From the NCBI GenBank assembly GCA_020060215.1, contig JAGVAP010000024.1, forward strand, positions 1-40,306: a stretch of 40,306 nucleotides of DNA, in the 5' to 3' direction. Made by a program: the position numbers and the translations under genes. The stretch's first letter is position 1. Each line of letters starts with the position of its first letter. This document shows, piece by piece, positions 8,652 through 15,898 of this stretch. Source of the stretch: Deltaproteobacteria bacterium. GTDB lineage: Bacteria > Desulfobacterota > DSM-4660 > Desulfatiglandales > HGW-15. Below the pieces are notes generated by a model. It did not search any database. It was given only the letters and a program-made list of their open reading frames with translations, and was not told where the DNA came from.

Positions 8652-9101
8652 ATGGCTTTTGAATTATCGCCTAGGAGGCCTTTCAATCGGGAGTTGGCAG
8701 GATTCCGCGGGGACATGGAGGAGATGATGAGGCGATTCTTTTCCGAACCCTTGCCCCTGTCAAGAGCGGAAGAATGGCAGCCTTCGGTGGACATTGCCGA
8801 GAAAGACGGCAACATCGTTGTAAAGGCGGAGTTGCCCGGCCTGGAAGCCAAGGACATCGACCTCACGGTTTCCGGGGACCTGCTTACCCTGAAGGGTGAA
8901 AAGAAGAAAGAGGAGGAGACCAGAGAACAAGACTACTACCGCCGCGAGATCTACGCGGGCAGTTTTCAGAGGATCTTCCGTCTCCCGAGCGAGGTGGACG
9001 ACGAGAAGGTGGATGCCTCGTTCAAGAACGGCATACTGACCATCACCATGCCCAAGGCGGAGAGTGTCTCGCAAAAAAAGATCGAGATCAAGACCCATTG
9101 A
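8652..9101 (+). CDS. Small heat-shock protein, Hsp20 family
   Basis: A 149-residue alpha-crystallin-type holdase that binds unfolding proteins in the cytoplasm without ATP. A short N-terminal arm with the amphipathic EEMMRRFF segment precedes the alpha-crystallin domain (about 45-138). The domain has PSVDIAEKDGNIVVKAELPG, the LTLKGEKK strand, the SFQRIFRLPSEVD strand and the A-x-x-x-NGILTI-x-x-PK signature. A short basic tail ends EIKTH. AAGGAGGA lies nine bases before ATG 8652. It is the first gene of a likely three-gene run with the BON protein and the DksA-like protein, which ends at a hairpin terminator near 10.45 kb. I see no CIRCE element or clear sigma32 promoter upstream. A second, larger Hsp20 lies at 13.3-14.0 kb on the other strand. 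Confidence 0.95.
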   Translation: MAFELSPRRPFNRELAGFRGDMEEMMRRFFSEPLPLSRAEEWQPSVDIAEKDGNIVVKAELPGLEAKDIDLTVSGDLLTLKGEKKKEEETREQDYYRREIYAGSFQRIFRLPSEVDDEKVDASFKNGILTITMPKAESVSQKKIEIKTH

Positions 9102-9236
9102 GGCTATCCCACGTTCTGTCCCCGGTCAGCCCGAGGAGCATGAGGTGCTGCGGCCGGATCGGGGCACGTTTTCGGCTCCCCCCCTGTGGAGGGGAGTAAA
9201 CGAAATCAAAACGGTGGAGTCAAGGAGGTGATAAGG

Positions 9237-9899
9237 ATGGAAATACGAACCGATCAGGAAATCCATGAGGATGTCCTTGCGGAATTGGACTGGGATCCCC
9301 GAATCCAGCCCAATGAGGTAGGCGTATCTGTGAAGGATGGGGTCGTCACGCTTACAGGGTGGGTCGACTCCTATGCAAAGAAATGGGCGGCAGAAGAAGT
9401 TGCCCACCAGGTTGACGGCGTCAAGGCTGTGGCCAATGACATTGAGATCCGGCTCCCCTCATCCGCTGAGCGCACCGATGCGGACATCGCTGCGGCTGCC
9501 GTCAATGCGCTGGAGTGGGACGCATTCGTTCCCATCGAAGATCTCGATGTGACGGTTTCCAAAGGCTGGGTCACCATGAAAGGAGAGGTCGAGTGGCAGT
9601 ACCAGAAGGTTGATGCCGAAAGGGTCGTTCGCCGCTTGACCGGGGTCAAAGGGGTCACCAACCAGATCACCGTCAGGCCACAGGTGAAACCGGAAAACGT
9701 CAAGAAAAAGATTGAGGATGCGCTCGTGCGCAGCGTCAGGACCGACGCGGAGCGGATCAGCATCGAGACGCAGGACGGAAAAGTCATCCTGAAGGGAAAG
9801 GTTCGTTCCTACGCCGAAAAGGAAGAGGCCGAGCGCGCCGCATGGATGGCGCCGGGGGTCTCAGCAGTGGAAAACAGGATCACCATCTCACTGTCATGA
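9237..9899 (+). CDS. Triple BON-domain protein
   Basis: A 220-residue protein made of three BON repeats at about 3-73, 79-147 and 152-219. Each repeat has the pattern of an acidic helix, then V-x-DG-x-V-x-L-x-G-x-V, a second helix and GV-x-x-V-N-x-I. BON domains bind lipid or other hydrophobic surfaces and are often found in OsmY-like envelope-stress proteins. Unlike OsmY there is no signal peptide, so a cytoplasmic location is likely. ATG 9237 is preferred over 9186 because AAGGAGGTGATAAGG lies just before it and BON homology starts immediately. It follows hsp20 after 135 bases and precedes the DksA-like gene, so a shared stress role is inferred. A broken BON gene is also present at 21.4-21.7 kb. 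Confidence 0.9.
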   Translation: MEIRTDQEIHEDVLAELDWDPRIQPNEVGVSVKDGVVTLTGWVDSYAKKWAAEEVAHQVDGVKAVANDIEIRLPSSAERTDADIAAAAVNALEWDAFVPIEDLDVTVSKGWVTMKGEVEWQYQKVDAERVVRRLTGVKGVTNQITVRPQVKPENVKKKIEDALVRSVRTDAERISIETQDGKVILKGKVRSYAEKEEAERAAWMAPGVSAVENRITISLS

Positions 9900-9952
9900 A
9901 ATTCCAATTGAGCCGGGGGAACTGCTCCTTCCCCCGGGATTCCGGGTTGATC

Positions 9953-10393
9953 ATGCAAAAGGAAGAAGCGCAATTGAATAAATCGATGGACATGGACTCA
10001 AGGGATCAGAAAGGGCGTAGCCTGGACCCCGAAGAAATGAGAGCCGTGGCGGAGAGGCTGCTCGAGCGAAAACGCGAGCTTTGGAGCGAGATCAGGGATG
10101 ATCTCGAGAATGACCTGAGCGGGGAATATCAGAACCTGGTCCAGACCATCAAGGATCACGTCGACGACGCCATGGCCGAATTGATGGCGAGCACGGCGTT
10201 GTCGCTGGTCGATCTGAAGGCAAGAGAGCTGCAGCAGATCGAAGCGGCCCTTCGGCGAATGGAGGAGGGCGGTTACGGCCGATGCGAGGACTGCGGGAGG
10301 CGGATCCGGCCGGAGCGGTTAAAGGCGTTGCCCTACTCGACCCGTTGCCTGGAGTGCCAGGCAAGGTGGGAGAGAACCCAGGGGGTGCAGTAG
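9953..10393 (+). CDS. DksA/TraR-family zinc-finger transcription factor
   Basis: A 146-residue DksA-like protein. DksA enters the RNA polymerase secondary channel and, with ppGpp, resets promoter choice during stress. A long coiled-coil (about 25-105) carries DHVDDA at 68-73, matching the DxxDxA tip motif needed for DksA activity. The C-terminal zinc finger has C111 and C114 (CEDC) and C132 and C135 (CLEC), all four cysteines intact, with the family IRPERLKALP linker. The start is uncertain: ATG 9953, ATG 9986 and ATG 9992 are all in frame and none has a strong ribosome-binding site. It is the last gene of the hsp20-BON run, 53 bases after the BON stop, and is followed by a terminator. It could be the housekeeping DksA or an accessory paralog; position in a chaperone operon favours the latter. 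Confidence 0.88.
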   Translation: MQKEEAQLNKSMDMDSRDQKGRSLDPEEMRAVAERLLERKRELWSEIRDDLENDLSGEYQNLVQTIKDHVDDAMAELMASTALSLVDLKARELQQIEAALRRMEEGGYGRCEDCGRRIRPERLKALPYSTRCLECQARWERTQGVQ

Positions 10394-10423
10394 ACGGCTA
10401 TCTCAAAATCAAAGGGTCGTGGC

Positions 10424-10454
10424 GGAGGGCAGCCGTTCGCTGCCGCCGGTTTTT
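10424..10454 (+). terminator. Rho-independent terminator of the hsp20-BON-dksA run
   Basis: GGCAGC (10428-10433), loop CGTTC, GCTGCC (10439-10444) form a perfect six-base stem. It is extended by GG/CC outside a small bulge and followed by five T residues from 10450. It lies 30 bases after the DksA-like stop, in the right orientation. Confidence 0.7.
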
Positions 10455-10555
10455 CAGATCATTCGTAAATCGGGCAACCAATTCCTTCCAGGTTGCCGAC
10501 CGATACTCACCAGCCTGGAGACACTCCCCAACCTGACTTGCACTGAAAAGGCATT

Positions 10556-10573
10556 CCACTGGCATGCCAGTGG
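10556..10573. repeat. Perfect 18-bp palindrome
   Basis: CCACTGGCATGCCAGTGG is fully self-complementary with no spacer. It sits between the DksA-like terminator and the antiporter gene. No T-run follows, so it is not an intrinsic terminator. A dimeric regulator site is possible. Confidence 0.6.
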
Positions 10574-10721
10574 TATGGACAATGGCTATGCCGGTGATTC
10601 GTGCCGGGGACAAAAAAACGTTTTCTCTATGGAGCGCCAAATGGATCAAAGGGGAACCCTCACCACTAACCAAGAACCGGCGGATAAGCTTCCATATGAA
10701 TGAATATCGTTGGAGATCTAT

Positions 10722-10779
10722 TCCTACAGAAGACCACCAGGACTCACTGTTCGATCAACTCCTGCCACCTCCGGGGGCA
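10722..10779 (+). repeat. Direct repeat, copy 2 (split by 28 bases)
   Basis: The 19-mer tcctacagaagaccaccag (10722-10740) and the 11-mer ctccgggggca (10769-10779) repeat bases 45-63 and 64-74. A 28-base segment (10741-10768) is inserted between them here. Orientation is the same as copy 1. Confidence 0.55.
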
Positions 10780-10856
10780 AGCGACCGGGGCTGACCTCCT
10801 TGAAAGATGGCAAGGGAGTCGGTACGAGACACCCCTTCCAGGGGGGCCTCATCAAG

Positions 10857-10874
10857 CCACCAGTCTACTGGTGG
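10857..10874. repeat. 18-bp dyad before the antiporter gene
   Basis: CCACCAGT-CT-ACTGGTGG, an eight-base perfect stem with a two-base centre, ends 42 bases before the antiporter ATG. Its arms share CCA..AGT..TGG character with the palindrome 300 bases upstream. It may be an operator or a translational hairpin; there is no T-run. Confidence 0.55.
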
Positions 10875-10916
10875 TATTGATCAACGATCTAAGGAGTTAT
10901 CCTTTTCCACTCTTCC

Positions 10917-12710
10917 ATGACAGGGTTACAGGACGCCGGTCTGATACTGACACTCACAGGCGGCCTTTCTGCCGCGCTGGTCCTGGGGTACGTGACCCAT
11001 CGCCTCGGGCTTTCGCCTATTCTCGGTTACCTCTTGGCAGGAATCGCCATCGGACCCGGCTCGCCTCTCTTCGTTGCAGACCCGGAAATAACCGAGCAAC
11101 TCGCAGAGATCGGCGTCATCCTGCTGATGTTCGGAGTAGGGCTCCATTTTGATCTGAAGGATCTGCTCGCCGTGTGGCGGATCGCGATCCCCGGCGCCAT
11201 CGGCCAAAGCATGGTTGCTACCTTCCTGACGGCAGGAGTGACCCATTTTTTCGGTTGGGACTGGTCAGAGGGGATCGTGCTGGGGTTGGCCATATCGGTG
11301 GCCAGCACGGTCGTGCTGGTCCGGGTGCTTACCGACAACCGTGATCTACACACCGTCCGTGGACGCATCGCCTTGGGCTGGCTGATCGTAGAGGATCTGC
11401 TCACGATCGTGATATTGGTGCTGCTGCCCTCCCTCTTTCAACGGAGCGAGGCCGGCCCGTTCCAGATGGTCCTGGCGGTGGGGCTGACGGCCCTGAAGAT
11501 TGCCGTCCTGGTAGCCCTGACGCACTTCATCGGCGGTCGCCTTACGCCCTGGCTGCTCGAGCGCGTGGCAGCGACTCAATCGCGTGAGCTGTTCATCCTC
11601 GCGATCCTCGTGTTTGCCCTCGGGATCGCGGTGGGTTCTGCCGTGCTCTTCAGCGTTTCCATGGCTTTGGGCGCCTTCCTGGCCGGCATGATGGTCGGAC
11701 GATCGGAGTTCAGTCTCCGAGCCGCGACAGAGGCGCTGCCGATGCGCGATGCCTTTGCGGTCTTGTTCTTCGTCTCCATTGGCATGCTGTTTGAGCCCAA
11801 TCATTTGTGGGTAGCACCGGTACCGGTGGCCGCCACACTGGGAGTCATCCTGTTCGGAAAGCCCCTGGCGGCACTGACAATCGTATGGCTGTTGCGTGTC
11901 CCGCCCGCTATAGGCCTGGGGGTAGCCGTGGCACTCGCTCAGATCGGGGAGTTTTCGTTCCTGCTTGCTCTTCTCGGAAGCCAGCTGGGAGTCCTCCCAT
12001 CCGACACGATGGAAACTCTTGTCGCTGCCGCGATCCTCTCCATCATGCTCAACCCCGTGCTTTACCGGTCGGTGGGCCCTGCTTTGGCATGGGCCGCGGC
12101 CCGCCGGCGAATTTGGCGCCTTCTGAACTCCCGCCTGCCGGTCCAGCCGTCGACAGCGCAGGCTTTAGGCGAAGGGATGCAGGCGGAGGATACCGTCCAC
12201 CGTGCCATCATCGTGGGGTACGGGCCGGTCGGGAGGACCGCCGCGCGCCTCCTGCAAGAGAATGGGATAGAGCCGACGATCATTGAATTGAATCTGGAAA
12301 CGGTTCGCGGCCTCCGGGCCGAAGGGACACGGGTGGTCTACGGGGACGCGACTCACCGGGAGACGTTGAGATCGGCGGGCGTGGAGACCACCGCCAACCT
12401 CATCCTCAGCCCGGCCATGCTCAGGGGCAGCGAGGAGATCATAAGGCTGGCGCGAGAGCTGAACCCTTCGATCAAGATCTTTGCGCGCTCCGTTTTTGTC
12501 CGTGATCTGGCCGCCCAAAGACGCGCAGGGGCGGAGACCGTCTTTTCGGACGAAGGCGAGGTGGCGCTGGCCTTTGCGGTCGCGATCCTCCAGTCATTGG
12601 GAGCGTCCCCTGAGCAGATTGACCGTGAGCGGGAGAGGGTCCATGCCGAGCTCTTCGGCGAAGACCCGCCTCGCGCAAACAGCCGGCCTCCCAACCAGAT
12701 GCGTGAATAA
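10917..12710 (+). CDS. Kef-type monovalent cation/proton antiporter (CPA2) with TrkA-N domain
   Basis: A 597-residue inner-membrane antiporter exchanging K+ or Na+ for H+. Residues about 5-395 are about twelve hydrophobic segments, beginning LTGGLSAALVLGYVTHRLGLSPILGYLLAGI with the CPA2 segments GVILLMFGVGLHF and LGLAISVASTVVLVRVL. A cytosolic Rossmann RCK/TrkA-N domain (about 425-545) carries VGYGPVGRTAARLL and an acidic IIELN end of strand two, so NAD(H) binding is likely. The architecture matches YbaL/KefB-like proteins. A full TrkA-C domain is not seen. AAGGAG lies 20 bases before ATG 10917, farther than usual, and no closer start fits. The gene ends eight bases from the convergent response regulator. 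Kef-type antiporters often accompany Hsp20 genes in stress-tolerance islands. Ion specificity is not readable. Confidence 0.92.
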   Translation: MTGLQDAGLILTLTGGLSAALVLGYVTHRLGLSPILGYLLAGIAIGPGSPLFVADPEITEQLAEIGVILLMFGVGLHFDLKDLLAVWRIAIPGAIGQSMVATFLTAGVTHFFGWDWSEGIVLGLAISVASTVVLVRVLTDNRDLHTVRGRIALGWLIVEDLLTIVILVLLPSLFQRSEAGPFQMVLAVGLTALKIAVLVALTHFIGGRLTPWLLERVAATQSRELFILAILVFALGIAVGSAVLFSVSMALGAFLAGMMVGRSEFSLRAATEALPMRDAFAVLFFVSIGMLFEPNHLWVAPVPVAATLGVILFGKPLAALTIVWLLRVPPAIGLGVAVALAQIGEFSFLLALLGSQLGVLPSDTMETLVAAAILSIMLNPVLYRSVGPALAWAAARRRIWRLLNSRLPVQPSTAQALGEGMQAEDTVHRAIIVGYGPVGRTAARLLQENGIEPTIIELNLETVRGLRAEGTRVVYGDATHRETLRSAGVETTANLILSPAMLRGSEEIIRLARELNPSIKIFARSVFVRDLAAQRRAGAETVFSDEGEVALAFAVAILQSLGASPEQIDRERERVHAELFGEDPPRANSRPPNQMRE

Positions 12711-12718
12711 TCATTCGA

Positions 12719-13180
12719 TCAGGATGTACGTATCCCGGGCCGGTCTTCCCCACTAGGGTCCCTGTCGACCTTCCCCATGAACCGAGTCATAAACAGAGAA
12801 TGGATGGTCTCAACCAGATCAGGAAATGAAGAGGGTTTGGTGATAAAAGAGGCAGCTCCATTCCCGTAGGAGTAATCGATGTCTTCCCTGAATGTCGAGG
12901 TGGTGAAAACGAATACAGGAATATTCTGAAACTCGGGTTCTTGTTTGAGGACTCGCAGGGTCTGGCGACCATCCATCCTCGGCATGTTCAGATCCAGCAG
13001 GATCAGGTCCGGCCGGTCCCCATGTCTCAGTCGCTCCAATAGGGCCTCTCCATCCTCGACGCAAGTGACTTGGGCTCGTAACCCCGTCTCCTTCAAGGCC
13101 TCCTGGATCAAGAACTGGTCATCCGGGTCATCCTCCGCGACAATGACCTTCACCGCCCACTGAGGCATCGCTGTATTCAT
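12719..13180 (-). CDS. Single-domain response regulator (Rcp1-like)
   Basis: A 153-residue stand-alone receiver of the type often paired with phytochrome-like or hybrid kinases. Landmarks are E16/D17/D18 after strand one, phosphoacceptor D63 in LILLDLNMP, T93/T94 in VFTTS and K115 in FITKP. The tail after about 130 is polar and short, with no output domain. Unlike the receiver at the left edge, the NMP loop is canonical. GGGAGG precedes ATG 13180 by about nine bases, and a likely promoter is at 13218-13245. It converges with the antiporter and lies 123 bases after the larger Hsp20 gene in the same direction. No histidine kinase is present in the window. Confidence 0.92.
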   Translation of the reverse strand: MNTAMPQWAVKVIVAEDDPDDQFLIQEALKETGLRAQVTCVEDGEALLERLRHGDRPDLILLDLNMPRMDGRQTLRVLKQEPEFQNIPVFVFTTSTFREDIDYSYGNGAASFITKPSSFPDLVETIHSLFMTRFMGKVDRDPSGEDRPGIRTS

Positions 13181-13217
13181 CCTGAGCGTCCCTCCCGTCG
13201 GTCAAAATCGCGTTGGA

Positions 13218-13245
13218 AATCTAATTTTGAGCTTCAGAAAGTCAA
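13218..13245 (-). promoter_or_regulatory. Probable sigma70 promoter of the second response regulator
   Basis: On the minus strand TTGACT (13245-13240), 16 bases, TAGATT (13223-13218), ending 37 bases before the ATG at 13180. It separates this gene from the upstream Hsp20. Confidence 0.45.
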
Positions 13246-13303
13246 GGGGGAGCGCGGCCTCTCCGTATGGACCCAGGAGACATGGGCAGTAGGGACTCTG
13301 GAA

Positions 13304-14038
13304 TCAACCGGTTCGGATAGGAATCTTCTTGAGGCGCTCCCGGGCCGCAGCCGTTTTGGGCAAGTTTACGGTCAGGACGCCGTCCTTGAAAGAGGCGTCC
13401 ACCCTATCCGATTCCACCTCGCAGGGAAGGTCAAAACTCCTTTGGAATGTGCCGTAGGAGCGCTCGAATGCGTATAAGCCTCTCTCCTCTTTCTCTCGCT
13501 CCTCCTTCTTTTCCCCGCGGATGATGACCCTGCCGTCGGTCACTGAAACGTCGATGTCGTCCTTTCCTACCCCCGGCAACTCGGCCGTGATCCGGATCTC
13601 CTCGTCGGTTTCGACCATATCGGCGCGCGGCCATCCCGCGTCAAAGGCTCCCCTGGTCAACCCCCAGCGACTCCTCCTGTCTCCCGGAAGTTGAAACTCT
13701 CGGAAGAAATCATCAAACAGGCGATCCGTAGCATTTCGAAGCTCCAGGAAACGTCTCTCCCAGGCATCGGGTGGATAGTCCAGAGATCTCTCCACACGGA
13801 CAGGCAACTGATCCCTCCTTCTTCTTTTGGGGATCAGATCCTTCACCTTTTCCGAAAGCGTTTTCACCTCACGGGTAAGCCCTTCGGCGGGCTCACGCAT
13901 CTCTTCGCCGGTTCCCCTGAGCTTCTCTTTGACTTTATTGGTGAGTTCTGCGACATCCTTCTTGAGGCTTTCGATAGCCTCTTTGATCTCCTTGCTCGCT
14001 TCATCGAGCTTCTCCTTGGCTTTTTCAGAAACAGCCAT
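13304..14038 (-). CDS. Hsp20-family protein with long coiled-coil N-terminal extension
   Basis: A 244-residue protein in two parts. Residues 1-72 are a highly charged helix with AKEKLDEASKEIKEA-like heptads, predicted to form a coiled coil, ending in the basic KRRRR (71-75). A linker with an FFREF-type arm (about 95-135) follows. The alpha-crystallin domain (about 138-230) has the P-x-ADMVETDEEIRITAELPG strand, VIIRGEKKEE, FQRSFDLPCEVE and A-SFKDGVLTVNLPK. Bacterial Hsp20 proteins are usually 140-180 residues; the extension is not typical and may set oligomer size or a partner. AAAGGAGGG precedes ATG 14038. Codon use looks like its neighbours. A promoter-like region with an inverted repeat lies at 14105-14142. 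The holdase role of the C-terminal domain is well supported; the role of the extension is unknown. Confidence 0.92.
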   Translation of the reverse strand: MAVSEKAKEKLDEASKEIKEAIESLKKDVAELTNKVKEKLRGTGEEMREPAEGLTREVKTLSEKVKDLIPKRRRRDQLPVRVERSLDYPPDAWERRFLELRNATDRLFDDFFREFQLPGDRRSRWGLTRGAFDAGWPRADMVETDEEIRITAELPGVGKDDIDVSVTDGRVIIRGEKKEEREKEERGLYAFERSYGTFQRSFDLPCEVESDRVDASFKDGVLTVNLPKTAAARERLKKIPIRTG

Positions 14039-14104
14039 GGTTTTGCCCTCCTTTACGCCAGGATTCTAAGCACCCGCCAACCCAAGGGTTGATCGTTTTA
14101 TCGT

Positions 14105-14142
14105 TCTGGAAAAAGGGATAATTCCAGACTTACACCTGTCAA
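14105..14142 (-). promoter_or_regulatory. Promoter-like region with inverted repeat upstream of the larger hsp20
   Basis: Minus strand: TTGACA (14142-14137), 16 bases, then TATCCC (14120-14115). A seven-base inverted repeat TCTGGAA-N10-TTCCAGA (14105-14128) spans the putative -10. The -35 is perfect and the -10 poor, which would suit an activated, heat-responsive or repressed promoter. The overlap of dyad and -10 suggests an operator. Both are inferred by eye. Confidence 0.4.
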
Positions 14143-14252
14143 GAGGCGGCCGGAGCCAGGGGTACGCGCCGAAGAGAGAAGCTTCTGCCCGACAGACGTG
14201 GGGCTGATGCACGCTCCGGCCAAGGGCCAACTCATCAAGAAAACCGACCGAA

Positions 14253-14280
14253 TTGACAGCATTCAGGGAATGATTAGGAT
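14253..14280 (+). promoter_or_regulatory. Possible promoter upstream of the dnaJ region
   Basis: TTGACA (14253-14258), 16 bases, TAGGAT (14275-14280), followed by AT-rich sequence to about 14325. It would read toward the small frame at 14349 and dnaJ. Confidence 0.33.
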
Positions 14281-14348
14281 TTGGTTGTTCTGATAATTGG
14301 TCTTTTTAATCAAACACTTATGATCCTACGGGCCAAGAGGCGAATCTC

Positions 14349-14504
14349 GTGAATCGCGGGCAGGACGTTCCTCAGATCTCAATGGATCAAAAGAGCGGCC
14401 ATCCGATCCCGGAGCAGGAAATCCCGCAGGGGAATTTCGTTCGGGCAGCTGCCCTCGCAGAACGCCTGGGCTTATCGGACAGGGAAATATCTCACATTCG
14501 ATGA
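14349..14504 (+). CDS. Doubtful 51-codon frame upstream of dnaJ
   Basis: GTG 14349 has AAGAGG eight bases upstream. The 51-residue product has a helical C-terminal half (FVRAAALAERLGLSDREI) that looks like real protein, possibly helix-turn-helix-like, but I cannot assign a family. After the TGA, the next frame continues EWMGHCLKTRG before a stop, so this may be a frameshifted remnant of a slightly longer gene. The rest of 14039-14733 shows no other supportable gene. Confidence 0.25.
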   Translation: MNRGQDVPQISMDQKSGHPIPEQEIPQGNFVRAAALAERLGLSDREISHIR

Positions 14505-14733
14505 GTGGATGGGGCACTGCCTGAAAACCCGGGGGTAGTGGCTGCCCCTTTTCATCGGAAGCCGTTCCTGATTGGGAACTCGAATCGAGTCCCGCCCGTT
14601 TTTCCTCAAGAAGCCATGTGATTCGCCGGCCTGGAGCATGGTCCGTGTAGTGCAGGAGCCCTGCTCCGTCCACAACGCGAGACGAGCCGGTACCGGCAGC
14701 TCTCGCAGCGGATGGCGGCGGGGGACATCGGAT

Positions 14734-15858
14734 ATGACCGAAAAGCGCGATTACTACGAGATACTGGGTGTAAGCAGAAACGCATCCGATGACGAGATCA
14801 AGAAGAGCTATCGTCGTCTGGCCCTGAAGTATCATCCGGACCGCAACCCGGGGGACTATGATGCGGAGAGCCGTTTCAAGGAGGCGACCGAGGCCTATGA
14901 GGTCCTGCATGACCCCGAGAAACGCCGGGCCTACGACCGCTACGGTCACGAAGGGCTGGAGGGAACAGGGTTTCAGGGCTTCCGGGGCTTTGACGATGTC
15001 TTTTCCTCTTTCGGGGATATCTTCGGCGATTTCTTCGGCGGCGGAACCCGTCCTCGCAGGCGCGCAAGCAGGGGGGCCGATCTGGAGTACAATCTGACGA
15101 TCGGTTTCCTGGATGCAGCCTTTGGGGTGGAAAAAGCGATTGATCTTCCGGTGGCCGAGACCTGTCATGAGTGCCACGGCTCAGGGGTGGAGCCCGGATT
15201 TCAAAAGGAAGTCTGCCGAACATGCAGGGGCAGGGGTCAGGTCGTGAGATCGAAGGGGTTTATAAGCATAGCCACCACGTGTCCGGAATGCGCCGGACAG
15301 GGCCAGGTCGTCACGCATCCCTGCAAACGGTGCAAGGGCGCCGGTCGAGAACATGTGATGAAGAAGATCGAGCTGAAAATCCCCCCCGGCGTGGACAGCG
15401 GCACGACCTTAAGGTTGGCCGGCAAGGGAGAGCCAAGCCCCAGCGGAGGACCTCCCGGAGATCTTTATATCCGCATCTCTGTTGAGGAGCACGAATTCTT
15501 CCAAAGGCAGGGAGATGACGTGATTTGCCGGGTCCCCGTCTCTTTCGTGGACGCGGCTTTGGGTAGCACTCTGGAGATCCCCACTTTGGAAGGGACTGAA
15601 AAGGTGGACATCCCGAAGGGTACACAACCCGGGGATGAGCTGAGGCTGAGAGAGAAGGGCATCCCGAGGATACATGGCAAGGGCCGGGGAGACCAGGTGA
15701 TCATAGCGGATGTCCGGATACCCACCCAGCTGAGTAGAAGGGAGGAACAACTGCTGAGAGAACTCGCCAGGCTGGAGAAGAAAGCGCAGAACGAGAATCC
15801 CGACCCGAAACCAGAGGGTGACAAGGACCAAGTGGAAAGAGCGTCCGTCGATCGATGA
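14734..15858 (+). CDS. dnaJ: Chaperone DnaJ (type I Hsp40)
   Basis: A 374-residue complete DnaJ, co-chaperone that delivers substrates to DnaK and stimulates its ATPase. The J domain (4-70) has the HPD triad at 34-36. A Gly/Phe-rich segment (about 75-105) includes [10 protein letters not shown] and FGDFFGGG. The cysteine-rich domain has four CxxCxGxG motifs at C144/C147, C161/C164, C183/C186 and C197/C200, enough for two zinc ions. The C-terminal substrate domains end with [16 protein letters not shown] charged tail (about 350-374) follows. ATG 14734 gives the standard MTEKRDYYE start, with GGGGGAC upstream; the frame could extend back to 14572 but without homology. No dnaK or grpE is adjacent, so this may be a second, island-borne DnaJ. 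The next gene starts 40 bases downstream and is probably co-transcribed. Confidence 0.96.
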   Translation: MTEKRDYYEILGVSRNASDDEIKKSYRRLALKYHPDRNPGDYDAESRFKEATEAYEVLHDPEKRRAYDRYGHEGLEGTGFQGFRGFDDVFSSFGDIFGDFFGGGTRPRRRASRGADLEYNLTIGFLDAAFGVEKAIDLPVAETCHECHGSGVEPGFQKEVCRTCRGRGQVVRSKGFISIATTCPECAGQGQVVTHPCKRCKGAGREHVMKKIELKIPPGVDSGTTLRLAGKGEPSPSGGPPGDLYIRISVEEHEFFQRQGDDVICRVPVSFVDAALGSTLEIPTLEGTEKVDIPKGTQPGDELRLREKGIPRIHGKGRGDQVIIADVRIPTQLSRREEQLLRELARLEKKAQNENPDPKPEGDKDQVERASVDR

Positions 15859-15898
15859 GACAGACACGCTCACAAGAGATGAAGGAGGCGGTTGGGAG

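Larger units (their letters stand above)
10455..10916. other. Intergenic region upstream of the Kef-type antiporter
   Basis: About 460 bases without a supportable gene. It holds two 18-bp palindromes (10556-10573 and 10857-10874) and the second copy of the left-edge repeat (10722-10779). A minus-strand frame across 10398-10673 has no recognisable domain. TTGAAA at 10800 is followed 17 bases later by a poor -10 (TACGAG), so the antiporter promoter is not settled. Confidence 0.45.

Noticed and set aside
10398..10673. Minus-strand frame of 91 codons
   Set aside because: No recognisable domain, covers the terminator hairpin of the preceding operon and has no good ribosome-binding site.
10798..10840. 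CTTGAAA as a sigma32 -35 before the antiporter gene
   Set aside because: The -35 is exact, but the next C-rich candidate -10 is about 26 bases away, outside the allowed spacing.
14326..15177. Minus-strand frame of 283 codons
   Set aside because: Mostly antisense to dnaJ and without any domain.
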